This document shows positions 8,169 through 16,880 of a stretch of DNA of 64,000 bases, piece by piece. The position numbers and the translations under genes are program-made. The DNA is from Ga0077555 sp033764055. Lineage in GTDB: Bacteria; Pseudomonadota; Alphaproteobacteria; Rhizobiales; Hyphomicrobiaceae. The DNA is taken from NCBI GenBank assembly GCA_033764055.1, contig JANRJI010000129.1:104937-168936 (forward strand), given 5' to 3'. The notes beneath the pieces are model-generated. The model was not told where the DNA came from and ran no database searches. It saw only the letters and a list, made by a program, of their open reading frames with translations. The first letter of the stretch is position 1. Each line of letters opens with the position of its first letter.

Positions 8169-9341
8169 ATGCTTCACGGAAGGTTCCCATCGTCTTGGCT
8201 GGCCGTCGTGCTGGCTGGTGCAACTCTGGCGTCGGCGGCCCCGGCTGGCGCAGCCGACCCGAAGCTGCCGGCGGCGCTCACGTTTACCGCCTATGATACA
8301 GGCTCGTCGGGTTTCAACATCGCGGTCGCCGTCGGCAAGGCATTCAAGGAAAAGGCGGGCACCGATCTCAGGGTGCTTCCCGCCGGCAACGACGTCGCGC
8401 GCCTCGGGCCGCTCAAAGCCGGCCGGGCACAGGCCTCGGCCATGGGCATCGGCCTCTTCTACGCACAGGAAGGCGTGTTCGAGTTTGCGTCGAAGGATTG
8501 GGGGCCGCAACCGCTTATGACGCTGCTGTCCACGATCGACTGCAACGGCGCGAACATCGGCATCGCCAAGGATACGGGTGTGACCGAGGTCAAGGGGCTC
8601 AAGGGCAAGCGCGTCGGCTTCGTCGTCGGCTCGCCGGCCCTCAATCAGAACACGCTCGCCTTCCTCGCTTTCGGCGGCCTCACCAAGGACGACGTCAAGA
8701 TCGTCGAGTTCGCCAGCTTCGGCGCCAAATGGAAGGGCATGCTCAACAACGAGATCGATGTGGCGCAGGCCTCGACGATCTCGGGCCAGACGCGCGAGGT
8801 CGAGACAAGTCCCCGCGGCCTCGTGTGGCCGGCCATGCCGCACGCCGACAAGGAGGGGTGGGCCCGCATGACCAAGGTTGGTCCGCATCTCAAGCCGCAC
8901 CTAGCCACCTGCGGATCGGCCGGTCTGTCACCGCAGACGCCGAAGGAGATGGCTACTTATCCCTACCCGGCATTCATCGCCTACCAGTCGATCGGCGACG
9001 ACCTTGCTCACGGCATCACCAAGGCGATGGTCGACGGCTACGATCTTTACAAGGACGGCGCCCCGGGCGCGTCGGGACTTGCCATCGGCCAGCAGACGAA
9101 GCAATGGGTCATTCCGATCCATCCCGGGGCCGTGAAGGTCTATAAGGCGGCAGGAAATTGGAATGAAGCCGACGAGGCCTTCAACACCAAGCTGTTGACG
9201 CGGCAGAAGGTTCTGGCCGATGCCTGGGCCGGGTTCATGAAGAGCAATCCGCCCGCCGACAAGGATGCCTTCCGCACGGCTTGGCTCGGCGCACGGAAGT
9301 CGGCATTGACGGCGGCAGGTCTCGAGGTGATCTTCGACTAG
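8169..9341 (+). CDS. TAXI-family TRAP transporter solute-binding protein (paralogue 1)
   Basis: Periplasmic binding protein (390 aa) of the TAXI/NMT1_3 type that delivers an unknown, probably organic-acid, substrate to a TRAP permease. An N-terminal signal peptide (about residues 1-29, ending PAGAA) precedes the mature domain with AYDTGSSGFNIAVAVGKAF, VLPAGNDVARLGPLKAGRAQ, WGPQPL and a conserved ASTISGQTREVETSPRGL region. The ATG at 8169 has GAAGGA eight bases upstream and directly precedes the signal peptide. It is the first of three consecutive paralogues that share these motifs and end ahead of one fused TRAP permease. Confidence 0.92.
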   Translation: MLHGRFPSSWLAVVLAGATLASAAPAGAADPKLPAALTFTAYDTGSSGFNIAVAVGKAFKEKAGTDLRVLPAGNDVARLGPLKAGRAQASAMGIGLFYAQEGVFEFASKDWGPQPLMTLLSTIDCNGANIGIAKDTGVTEVKGLKGKRVGFVVGSPALNQNTLAFLAFGGLTKDDVKIVEFASFGAKWKGMLNNEIDVAQASTISGQTREVETSPRGLVWPAMPHADKEGWARMTKVGPHLKPHLATCGSAGLSPQTPKEMATYPYPAFIAYQSIGDDLAHGITKAMVDGYDLYKDGAPGASGLAIGQQTKQWVIPIHPGAVKVYKAAGNWNEADEAFNTKLLTRQKVLADAWAGFMKSNPPADKDAFRTAWLGARKSALTAAGLEVIFD

Positions 9342-9363
9342 TCGACAAACACGATAAGGGGTG

Positions 9364-9379
9364 CGGCTCGGGTGAGCCG
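9364..9379 (+). other. Short intercistronic hairpin after TAXI gene 1
   Basis: CGGCTC-GGGT-GAGCCG can form a six-base-pair stem in the 65-base gap between the first and second TAXI genes. It is weak alone, but the next gap carries a stronger hairpin, which suggests mRNA processing or stabilisation. No U-tract follows, so it is unlikely to be an efficient terminator. Confidence 0.35.
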
Positions 9380-9406
9380 ACGCTCCAGTAGCAAAGGGAG
9401 ACGACC

Positions 9407-10576
9407 ATGCTCGAAGCAAAGCGGGTGTGGCTGCCGGCAACGGTGCTGGCGGCCATGGCCCTCCTGTCGGACGTGCCGCAATCCTCGGCGCAGCAAGTCA
9501 AGCTGCCTTCGACGATGACCATGACGGCATACGATACAGGCTCGTCCGGCTTCAATATCGCCGTCGCCGTTGGCAAGGTCCTGAAGGACAAGTACGGCAC
9601 CGACGTCCGCGTGCTGCCTGCCGGAAACGATGTCGCGCGCCTCGGGCCGTTGAAGGCCGGTCGCGCACAGGCGTCCGCGATGGGGATCGGCGGCTACTTC
9701 GCGCAGGAGGGAATTTTCGAGTTCGCCACCAAGGATTGGGGGCCACAGCCGCTCCAGATGCTGCTGGCCTCGATCGATTGCAACAACATCTCCGTCGGCG
9801 TCGCGAAGGACACCGGAGTGAAGGAGGTCAAAGACCTGAAGGGCAAACGGGTGGGATCGGTGGTGGGGTCTCCGGCGCTCAATACCAACATGGCGGCCAT
9901 TCTGGCGTTCGGCGGCCTGACGATGGCAGATGTCAAGGTTGCGGAGTTCGCCAGCTACGGCGCCATGTGGAAGGGCGTGCTCAACAACGAGATCGATGCG
10001 GCCGTGGCCTCGAACATCTCCGGTCAGGCGAAGGAGGCAGAATCCTCTCCGCGAGGGCTCATCTATCCGGTGATGCCACATTCGGATACGGCGGGCTGGG
10101 CGCGCGTGGCGAAAGTCGGCCCGTATTTTGCCAAGCACAAGAGCACCTGCGGCATCTCGGCCTCGAAGGATAAGCCACTCGAGACCTCGTCCTATCCGTA
10201 TCCGATCTTCATGGTCTACACCTCGGTCCCGGCCGATACGGTGTACGGCTTGGCCAAGGCCATGGTGGACGGCTACGACGCCTACAAGGACGCCGTGCCG
10301 GGCGCTTCTGGCCTCGACGTCAAGACGCAGAACTTCCAGTGGGTGCTGCCGGTGCATCCGGCCGCGGTGAAGGCCTTCAAGGAGGCGAAAGCCTGGACGG
10401 ACGCCGACGAGGCGCACAATCAGAAGCTTCTCGCCCGCCAGAAGGTGCTCGCCGACAGCTGGCAGAACTTCCTCAAGTCCAATCCCGCCGAAGAGAAGGA
10501 TGCTTTCCGCAAGGCCTGGATGGCGGCCCGGAAGGCGGCACTCGAGAAGGCGGGGATGCCGGTCATCTTCGAGTAG
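9407..10576 (+). CDS. TAXI-family TRAP transporter solute-binding protein (paralogue 2)
   Basis: Second periplasmic TAXI binding protein (389 aa). It has a signal peptide (ending about PQSSA, residue 27) followed by the same landmarks as its neighbours: TAYDTGSSGFNIAVAVGK, VLPAGNDVARLGPLKAGR, DWGPQPLQ and NISGQAKEAESSPRGL. A good ribosome-binding site (AAAGGGAG) sits seven bases before the ATG. It lies 65 bases after paralogue 1 and is presumably in the same transcript. The closeness of the three sequences points to tandem duplication, with divergence in the central region. Confidence 0.92.
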   Translation: MLEAKRVWLPATVLAAMALLSDVPQSSAQQVKLPSTMTMTAYDTGSSGFNIAVAVGKVLKDKYGTDVRVLPAGNDVARLGPLKAGRAQASAMGIGGYFAQEGIFEFATKDWGPQPLQMLLASIDCNNISVGVAKDTGVKEVKDLKGKRVGSVVGSPALNTNMAAILAFGGLTMADVKVAEFASYGAMWKGVLNNEIDAAVASNISGQAKEAESSPRGLIYPVMPHSDTAGWARVAKVGPYFAKHKSTCGISASKDKPLETSSYPYPIFMVYTSVPADTVYGLAKAMVDGYDAYKDAVPGASGLDVKTQNFQWVLPVHPAAVKAFKEAKAWTDADEAHNQKLLARQKVLADSWQNFLKSNPAEEKDAFRKAWMAARKAALEKAGMPVIFE

Positions 10577-10591
10577 CAAGATTTGTGCAGC

Positions 10592-10613
10592 GGGCCGCCG
10601 ACATCGGCGGCCC
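10592..10613 (+). other. Intercistronic hairpin between TAXI genes 2 and 3
   Basis: GGGCCGCCGA-CA-TCGGCGGCCC is a perfect ten-base inverted repeat sixteen bases after the stop of TAXI gene 2. No run of T follows, so it looks more like a 3' protecting stem that raises the upstream binding-protein message than a full terminator. Partial attenuation of downstream genes is also possible. Confidence 0.5.
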
Positions 10614-10635
10614 CGATGGTCTCGGGAGGGGAACG

Positions 10636-11811
10636 ATGATGAACATTATCGAAAGAGCATCTGGCCTGGCGGCCAGCATGGTCACCGCGCTCGCGATAGG
10701 CACCGCTCTGCCGGCGGCGGCACAGCAGGTCAAGCTGCCGCAAACGCTGACGATGACGGCCTACGATACCGGGACGTCCGGCTTCAACATCTCGGTCGCA
10801 GTCGGCAAGATGCTCAAGGAGAAATACGGTACCGACGTGCGCGTGCTGCCGGCCGGCAATGACGTCGCGCGCCTCGCCCCGCTCAAGGGCAACCGGGCCC
10901 AGGTCTCCGCCATGGGCATTGGCATCTACTTCGCTCAGGAGGGGGTGCTCGAGTTCGCCACAAAGGAGTGGGGCCCCCAGGCACTGCAACTCCTGATCGC
11001 GTCCAACGACTGCAACGGCTTGGCCATGGCGGTCGCCAAGGATACGGGCGTCAAGGAGATGAAGGATCTCAAGGGAAAGAAGATCGCCATCGTGGTCGGC
11101 TCGCCGGCCTTGACGCAGAACGCGCTCGCTCTGCTGGCGTTCGGCGGACTGACGGCTGCCGACGTCAAGCTGGTCGAGTTCGCCAGCAATGCGGCCATGT
11201 TCAAGGGGATGCTCAACAACGAGGCGGATGCAGCCGCCACCTCGACGATCAATCCGCTGGCGCGGGAGGTCGAGACCTCCCCTCGCGGCCTGGTCTGGCC
11301 AGCGACTCCGCACAGCGACGATGCCGGGTGGGCAAGGCTGCGCAAATTCGGCCCCTACTTCGCCAAGCACAAGGCAACGTGCGGTGCTGCGGGGCTGTCG
11401 CCGACGTCGCCGGTCGAATTGCCCGCTTATCCCTATCCCCTCTACATGGGCTACTCGACGCTGTCGGCCGATCTCGCCCATAGCCTGACGAAGGCGATGA
11501 TCGACGGCTACGACGCCTACAAGGATGGCGCGCCCGGCGCGGCGGGTCTCGCACTCAAGGCCCAGAACCTGAAGTGGGCAGTGCCGTTCCATCCGGGCGC
11601 GGCCAAGGCGTACAAGGAAGCCGGCGTCTGGACGGATGCCGAGGAGGCCCATAACAAGGCGCTGCTCGATCGTCAGAAGGTGCTCGCCGACGCCTGGGCC
11701 GCGTTTAGCAAAGCCGATCAGCCCGCGGACAAGGAAGCCTTCCGTAAGGCCTGGATGGCGGCACGCAAGAACGCGCTCGAGGCGGCCAAGATGAACGTCG
11801 TGTTCGAGTAG
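10636..11811 (+). CDS. TAXI-family TRAP transporter solute-binding protein (paralogue 3)
   Basis: Third TAXI binding protein of the array (391 aa). A signal peptide ending near ALPAAA (about residue 30) precedes the conserved blocks TAYDTGTSGFNISVAVGK, VLPAGNDVARLAPLKGNRAQ and ATSTINPLAREVETSPRGL. The start ATG at 10636 (ATG also at 10639) follows GGGAGGGGAAC. The open frame reaches back to 10339 inside the previous gene, but that part has no signal peptide and is rejected. It is the copy nearest the TRAP permease, about 200 bases upstream of it, and shows replacements relative to copies 1 and 2 (for example LAPLKGN for LGPLKAG). Confidence 0.92.
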   Translation: MMNIIERASGLAASMVTALAIGTALPAAAQQVKLPQTLTMTAYDTGTSGFNISVAVGKMLKEKYGTDVRVLPAGNDVARLAPLKGNRAQVSAMGIGIYFAQEGVLEFATKEWGPQALQLLIASNDCNGLAMAVAKDTGVKEMKDLKGKKIAIVVGSPALTQNALALLAFGGLTAADVKLVEFASNAAMFKGMLNNEADAAATSTINPLAREVETSPRGLVWPATPHSDDAGWARLRKFGPYFAKHKATCGAAGLSPTSPVELPAYPYPLYMGYSTLSADLAHSLTKAMIDGYDAYKDGAPGAAGLALKAQNLKWAVPFHPGAAKAYKEAGVWTDAEEAHNKALLDRQKVLADAWAAFSKADQPADKEAFRKAWMAARKNALEAAKMNVVFE

Positions 11812-12011
11812 ACGAACGCCAACGCGAGCCAGGCTCCTCGCCAGAAGGGGCCGCGCCAATCGACGATGACCTGGCTTCGGGCCGATCATAGGGTAGGCTC
11901 ACCACGAACAGCACGTAGAAGTCGGGGTCGCGTATCGACGGGTGGCCCCGGCACCTCCAAGAAAGCCGTCGATCCGCAATCAGGAAACCGCCCGATCCCG
12001 AGGCCTTGTCC

Positions 12012-14126
12012 ATGGCATCACAGCCCACTGTCACCGGCTCTGCGTCGACGGCGCCAAAGCGCATCGAGTTCGACGATCCCCACGCACAGGCTGGGCCGCA
12101 GGAGGCGGAGGTCACGCGGGTCCGAAGGCCGACGGGCTTCTGGAGGTGGCTGCTGATCGTGCTCAGCGGCCTCACCATCCTGCTGTGCATCAATCAGCAG
12201 TTCAACCTGCGCTTCTTCGTCGGCTACACGCAGCTCAACACGGAGTATTTCTACCTGCTCATCGTGCTGATGTTGCCATTCACCTACATCCTGTTTCCAG
12301 GTAGCGAGAAGGCGTCGCTCGAGACCGTGCCCTGGTACGATGTGCTGCTGTTCGTGCTGACGGTCGTCTCGGGCGTCTATCTGATGATCCACATCCGCTC
12401 GGCGGCCGAGCTCGGCTGGGAGTTCAATGGCGCGCCGCAGGACGTGATCATCGCCGGCCTGGTCATGTGGGCACTGCTGATGGAGGCGCTGCGACGCACC
12501 GGCGGCTGGAGCCTGCTGCTGAGCGTGCTGCCCTTCACGCTCTATCCGCTGTTCGCCGAATCCGCATGGCTCGGCCCGCTCAAGGGCACGCAATCGACGG
12601 TGGAGCAGGCGACGGCCTATCATGTGCTCTCGACCGAGAGCCTGCTCGGCATTCCGATCCAGGCCTTTGCCGACACGGTGATCGGGTTCCTGGTCTTCGG
12701 CACAGCCCTGATGCTGACCGGTGCCGGAAAGTTCTTCATCAATCTTGCATTCGCCATGTGCGGCACCTTCCGCGGCGGCGCCGCAAAGGTCGGCATCTTC
12801 GCCTCGGGCCTGCTCGGCATGATGTCGGGCTCGATCGTCTCGAACGTGCTCACCGCAGGCACGATGACGATCCCGACCATGAAGAAGACGGGCTTCACGC
12901 CGTCCTATGCGGGTGCCATCGAGGCTTGCGCATCGACAGGTGCCGTGCTGGCGCCGCCGGTGATGGGCGCGACTGCCTTCGTCATCGCGCAGTTCCTCAA
13001 CGTCAGCTACGCCGAGGTCGCGCTCGCCGCTGTCATCCCGGCGGTGCTCTATTATCTCGGCCTGTTCATGCAGGTCGATTCCTATGCCGCCCGGCGCGGC
13101 CTCAAAGGATTGCCTCGCGAGGAGTTGCCGAGTGCCTGGCAGACGCTGAAGGAAGGGTGGTACTACGCGTTCGTTGTCGCGCTCCTCATCGTCATGCTGC
13201 TGCACTTCAAGCGCGAGAGCCACGCTCCCTTCTATGCGACTGCGCTCCTGATCGTGCTGAACCAGTTCTTCAACAAGGAGCACCGCTGGGGCCTCAGGTC
13301 GATCGTCAACTTCCTCGAGGTGAACGGACGTACGTTCGTCGAGCTGATCGGCATCCTGGCCGGTTGCGGTCTTCTCATCGGTGCGTTCTCGATGACGGGC
13401 GTCGTCTCGAGCCTCGCGGGCGATCTGCTGCGCCTCGCCGGTGACAATGCCTTCCTGCTGCTGTTCATGTGCGCGATCACCAGCCTCGTGCTCGGCCTCG
13501 GCCTGACGACCACCGCCTGCTACATCTTTCTGGCGGTCCTCGTCGCCCCGGCGCTCGAGAAGCTCGGCCTCAACAAGATGGCCGTGCACATGTTCATCTT
13601 CTACTGGGGCATGCTGTCGTCGATCACGCCGCCAGTGGCGATCGCCTCGTTCGCGGCAGCCGGAATAGCAGGTGCCCCTGCGATGCGGACGGGCTGGGAG
13701 AGCATGTGGGTGGGATCGATCATCTACTTCCTGCCGTTCTTCTTCGTCATGAACCCCGCCCTCGTGCTGCAGGGAAGTGGCAGTGGGATGTACCTGGAGG
13801 CGCTGCAGTTGATGGTGGAAGCCGCCGCAGGCATCCTGCTGATCTGCGGTGGGATCCAGGGCTATCAGGCAGGTGTCGGCGATACCCGGCACGCGGGGTG
13901 GCTCGAGTGGCCGATCCGGCTGCTGCTAATCCTGGGTGGGATGACGCTGGCCACGCCGGGCGGTGGAATCTCACCGATACCGCAGTGGGTCATGACGACC
14001 GCGGGCATCGCCATCGCGGTGCCGACGCTGCTGGTTCTCTGGATCGCGGTGAAGCGCGGTGGCCGACCGGAGTTCGTCCCGGCGAAGACGGTCTCGGCCG
14101 ACGCCGCGCCGGCTGGCCGGACGTAG
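12012..14126 (+). CDS. Fused TRAP transporter permease (4TM/12TM, DctQM-type)
   Basis: Inner-membrane TRAP permease (704 aa) in which the small 4TM and large 12TM subunits form one chain, as usual for TAXI systems. The N-terminal part has helices such as WRWLLIVLSGLTILLCI. The DctM-like domain is recognised by LMLTGAGKFFINLAFA, GGAAKVGIFASGLLGMMSGS, TIPTMKKTGF and TGAVLAPPVMGATAFVIA. It probably uses a sodium or proton gradient with one or more of the three upstream binding proteins. The ATG at 12012 was taken; an in-frame TTG at 12006 would add two residues. It ends without an obvious terminator. Confidence 0.93.
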   Translation: MASQPTVTGSASTAPKRIEFDDPHAQAGPQEAEVTRVRRPTGFWRWLLIVLSGLTILLCINQQFNLRFFVGYTQLNTEYFYLLIVLMLPFTYILFPGSEKASLETVPWYDVLLFVLTVVSGVYLMIHIRSAAELGWEFNGAPQDVIIAGLVMWALLMEALRRTGGWSLLLSVLPFTLYPLFAESAWLGPLKGTQSTVEQATAYHVLSTESLLGIPIQAFADTVIGFLVFGTALMLTGAGKFFINLAFAMCGTFRGGAAKVGIFASGLLGMMSGSIVSNVLTAGTMTIPTMKKTGFTPSYAGAIEACASTGAVLAPPVMGATAFVIAQFLNVSYAEVALAAVIPAVLYYLGLFMQVDSYAARRGLKGLPREELPSAWQTLKEGWYYAFVVALLIVMLLHFKRESHAPFYATALLIVLNQFFNKEHRWGLRSIVNFLEVNGRTFVELIGILAGCGLLIGAFSMTGVVSSLAGDLLRLAGDNAFLLLFMCAITSLVLGLGLTTTACYIFLAVLVAPALEKLGLNKMAVHMFIFYWGMLSSITPPVAIASFAAAGIAGAPAMRTGWESMWVGSIIYFLPFFFVMNPALVLQGSGSGMYLEALQLMVEAAAGILLICGGIQGYQAGVGDTRHAGWLEWPIRLLLILGGMTLATPGGGISPIPQWVMTTAGIAIAVPTLLVLWIAVKRGGRPEFVPAKTVSADAAPAGRT

Positions 14127-14507
14127 GTAGCGACGCACGGGGCTTCTGGTGCTTGCTGGCGAGCGGGCACGGGTTGCTGCCGCGCCGGATGGCGCCGCCA
14201 GGCGGGCGGCGCTCACCCAGCGCGTGCCGCTTTGAGGTCCGGCCCGCTGATACACGCATGGCCCATCATTCGCCGTTCCGGTGTCGCGTCGCGCTCGGTC
14301 CCCGTCCGGTCCCTCCAATCGAGTGGCGGCAGGCAGGCGTCCGCCGCCCTCTCGACGGCGGGCCGGTCAGCCGTGGCCGTGGCGCCTCATGCCTCCACGC
14401 CTACGTTCGCGAGCTGTGAAAAAACTGTAGAAAGTCCCGTGACTGCAATTGATTGCCTCGCCCGGACTGCGTGTCATCCGGCAAGCCAACAAAAGCGAGT
14501 CGCGCGC
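14127..14507. other. Intergenic region, nothing recognised
   Basis: About 380 bases between the TRAP permease and the EAL protein. A frame continuous with the EAL gene is open from 14232 but codes for a low-complexity sequence with no family resemblance, so it is treated as a leader. The last 80 bases are less GC-rich (GTGAAAAAACTGTAGAAAG near 14416) and probably hold the promoter of the next gene. Confidence 0.4.
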
Positions 14508-16175
14508 ATGACAGGGTCAGCCGAAAAGTCAGCCAGCAGCAAGCGGGCCCCGCGAAGCGGAGTCGGACAGCTCGCGCTCATCCTCGCCCTGGCGGTCGCC
14601 GTAGGGGCCGGCGGCGCGGGATTGCATCTCATGCTCGATGTCGCCCCTGAGACGGCGGGCCTCGCGGTGCTGAGCTGCCTGTCGGCGCTCGTTGCAATCT
14701 ATACCGTGATGCAGCGGACGAGCACGGTCGCCGCGCTGGACGCGCAGATCGAGGAGCTGAAGGCCGAGCTGGCCCACTACAAGGCGCCCTACAGCCGGCG
14801 TGGCTCCGCTCCGGCCGAGCTCACCGCGACAACGGGTGTGGGATCGCCGGTGGCCGATGCCGCGAAGGCCGAGGCATCGTCGTCTGCGCCGCGCGCGCCG
14901 TCCGCGTCGCCGAGTGCGACCGACCTGTCGCGCGCCGAGGCGGAGCCGAAAGCGGCGGCGAGCGGGACGGCATCGCCGGCTTCGAGTGCTGCAACTCCAC
15001 CGCCGGCCTCGAGCACGGGCAGCCCGAGCACGCCGCCTCCTGAAGGCAGGTCGGACGGCGCTGGACCGTTGCCCTTGCTCCCGGCGCGCCCTGCGACAGG
15101 TGGTGCCCCCTCGCCGAAGCCTCCCGGCGGGCCGCTCGTCGATGCTCCGACGATCATGCCACCTCCTTTGGCGGCGCGCAGCGGTCCACCGGCTCCGCCG
15201 TCGCCACGAGCCGGTCGGCCCGGCGAGGCCGGTCCCGCATCCACGACACGGCTCGATCTCGACACAATGCAGAGCCTGATCGACCAGCTGGCCTCGAAAC
15301 TCGACCAGCCGCTCATCGGCGAGTCCGCTCCGGGGGCACTCTCGGAGGCAGCCGCTATCATGAAGTCCGCCGCACGGCCGGCCTCATCGAGAGCGCCCGC
15401 ACGCTCCGCTGCAACCCCGGTCGGTCATCTCGCACTCGTGGCCGAGGCCGTCGAGGCCAACCGCATGGACGTCTATCTCGACCCGATTCTCGGCCTGGAA
15501 GACCGCAAGGCCCGGCACTTCGAGCTCTCCGTCAAGCTGCGCACCGGCACGGGTGAGGAGCTGGATGGCGACGACGTAGTCGCCATGGCCTCTGGCACCG
15601 GGCTGCTGGCGCGCATCGACGCCGCCAAGCTCGCGCGGGCAGCCGAGGTTGCCGAGCGGCTCCGGTCACGCGGCCTGCGCGCGTCGTTGTTCTCGAACCT
15701 CGCCGGCGAGTCGCTGTCGGACGACAATTTCCTCGGTGCATTCGCCGACCTGTTCGACGCGGAGGAAGGCCTCGGCACCAAGCTGGTGTTGAGCTTCTCG
15801 CAGGCCGATGCGCGCACGTTCACCACCGCGCACTGGCAGGCGATCGGCTCCATGGCTGCCATCGGCCTCAGCTTTGCGCTGGAGCACGTCACCGATCTCG
15901 ACATGGATTTCTCCAACCTGCGCAAGAGCGGCTTCGCGTTCGTCAAGCTCGATGCGAGCGTCTTCCTCGAGGGGCTTCCGGCCGCCGGCGGACGCATCCC
16001 CGCGGCCGACGTCTGCCGGTACTTCTCGAGCCTTGGCCTCGGACTGGTGATCGACGGCATCGTCGCCGAGAAGGACCTCGCCCGCATCATGGGCTTCGGC
16101 GTGCTTCTCGGGCAGGGCGCCCTGTTCGGCGCACCGCGCTCCGTCGAGATCGACCGCGTGAAGCGGGCGGCATGA
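14508..16175 (+). CDS. Membrane-anchored protein with degenerate EAL domain
   Basis: Predicted 555-residue protein. Two transmembrane helices (about residues 20-66, LALILALAVAVGAGGAG and LAVLSCLSALVAIYTVM) lead into a short coiled coil (ALDAQIEELKAELAHY). A long Pro/Ala/Ser-rich linker (about 90-250) follows, then a C-terminal EAL-like fold (about 305-550). The EAL signature is missing: the expected E-A-L stretch reads HFELSVKL, and the DDFG-type loop reads LEHVTDLDMD, while FVKLDASVF and the late VIDGIVAEKDLARIMGFGVLLGQG helix are recognisable. It is therefore probably not a cyclic-di-GMP phosphodiesterase and may be a binding or scaffold protein. Start chosen at ATG 14508; the open frame extends upstream. 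Confidence 0.8.
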   Translation: MTGSAEKSASSKRAPRSGVGQLALILALAVAVGAGGAGLHLMLDVAPETAGLAVLSCLSALVAIYTVMQRTSTVAALDAQIEELKAELAHYKAPYSRRGSAPAELTATTGVGSPVADAAKAEASSSAPRAPSASPSATDLSRAEAEPKAAASGTASPASSAATPPPASSTGSPSTPPPEGRSDGAGPLPLLPARPATGGAPSPKPPGGPLVDAPTIMPPPLAARSGPPAPPSPRAGRPGEAGPASTTRLDLDTMQSLIDQLASKLDQPLIGESAPGALSEAAAIMKSAARPASSRAPARSAATPVGHLALVAEAVEANRMDVYLDPILGLEDRKARHFELSVKLRTGTGEELDGDDVVAMASGTGLLARIDAAKLARAAEVAERLRSRGLRASLFSNLAGESLSDDNFLGAFADLFDAEEGLGTKLVLSFSQADARTFTTAHWQAIGSMAAIGLSFALEHVTDLDMDFSNLRKSGFAFVKLDASVFLEGLPAAGGRIPAADVCRYFSSLGLGLVIDGIVAEKDLARIMGFGVLLGQGALFGAPRSVEIDRVKRAA

Positions 16176-16318
16176 GAGGTGCGCCCCGCCGGGCCGACCC
16201 GAATGCGACTGCGCGCAGCAAAAATCACACGCGGCTGCGGCAATGGAGGCAGGCCGCATGAGAGTCGGCCATGCATCGCGGCGTTTCGGCAGCACGTAGC
16301 GTCTGCGCATGCACAGCC

Positions 16319-16342
16319 GTTTGGGGGACGTGTCCCCCAAAC
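16319..16342. repeat. 24-bp palindrome, copy 1
   Basis: Perfect inverted repeat with arms GTTTGGGGGAC and GTCCCCCAAAC around a central GT. An identical copy lies at 17016-17039, in both cases outside genes and followed by A/C-rich sequence. It resembles an extragenic palindromic repeat and could form a stable RNA hairpin if transcribed; here it could end transcription from the EAL gene. Confidence 0.7.
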
Positions 16343-16420
16343 CCTGTTCATTGCTCCCCGGGCTCCTGAGGCCGGATGCCTCACGACAAGCCCCGCAGTG
16401 GGGTCAGCCCACTCCTCATC

Positions 16421-16672
16421 TCACGACTTGCGGGCCGGCCTGTCGTCGCTCCGCTCATGCCGGTATGCGTCATGCGCGTCGCGGTCGCGGCGTTCGTCGT
16501 GATCGCGCTTCGTGTCGTCTCGCGCCGCCTGCTCGCCGCGCTCGTCGTGCGATCGGTGGGACTCACCACGCGCGTGGTGACGTGAGCGCTCGCCGGACGT
16601 GTCGCTGGCGGCCGCGGCACCTGCGAGCGAGAGAGCGAGAGCGGCTGCAGTAAGTGCGATGATCTTGCGCAT
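16421..16672 (-). CDS. Small secreted His/Arg/Asp-rich protein
   Basis: Predicted 83-residue precursor. It starts with a clear signal peptide (MRKIIALTAAALALSLAGAAAA). The mature part is almost entirely charged (RSRHHARGESHRSHDERG, then KRDHDERRDRDAHD), with many His/Asp/Arg and no Cys. I recognise no named family. Such composition could bind metal or anionic polymers, but this is inference. The ATG at 16672 is preferred over the GTG at 16681 because the upstream GGAG is then about eight bases away. It is convergent with the EAL gene, and its upstream region carries a short hairpin at 16770-16790. Confidence 0.65.
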   Translation of the reverse strand: MRKIIALTAAALALSLAGAAAASDTSGERSRHHARGESHRSHDERGEQAARDDTKRDHDERRDRDAHDAYRHERSDDRPARKS

Positions 16673-16769
16673 GAGGATCACTCCGTTTGCCGTGCCCCGT
16701 TGTCGGGCACAAGCCCATCATGCACATCCGTGCTGTCGGCTATCTGGCTGACATTGAAAGCTTTTATCG

Positions 16770-16790
16770 GGCTGACACGGGGTGTCAGCC
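16770..16790. repeat. Hairpin upstream of the small secreted protein
   Basis: Nine-base arms GGCTGACAC and GTGTCAGCC flank GGG, about 100 bases upstream of the gene on the minus strand. It could be an operator or an extragenic palindrome; TGGCTGACA also occurs at 16745-16753, giving an extra half-site nearby. Confidence 0.35.
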
Positions 16791-16880
16791 AAGGCTTTGG
16801 CGGCAGCGGTGATCACATCGTCCGGACCGGTGAGGTCGCTCCGACTTCTGACAGGAGGCCCCGTTTGGCCGTTCGCAATG

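Noticed and set aside
10339..10635. Longer N-terminus for TAXI gene 3
   Set aside because: It lies inside TAXI gene 2 and would bury the signal peptide.
12018..13892. 624-codon minus-strand frame
   Set aside because: Antisense to the TRAP permease; no domain recognised.
14232..14507. 92-residue N-terminal extension of the EAL protein
   Set aside because: Low-complexity sequence without a ribosome-binding site; the membrane anchor begins soon after ATG 14508.
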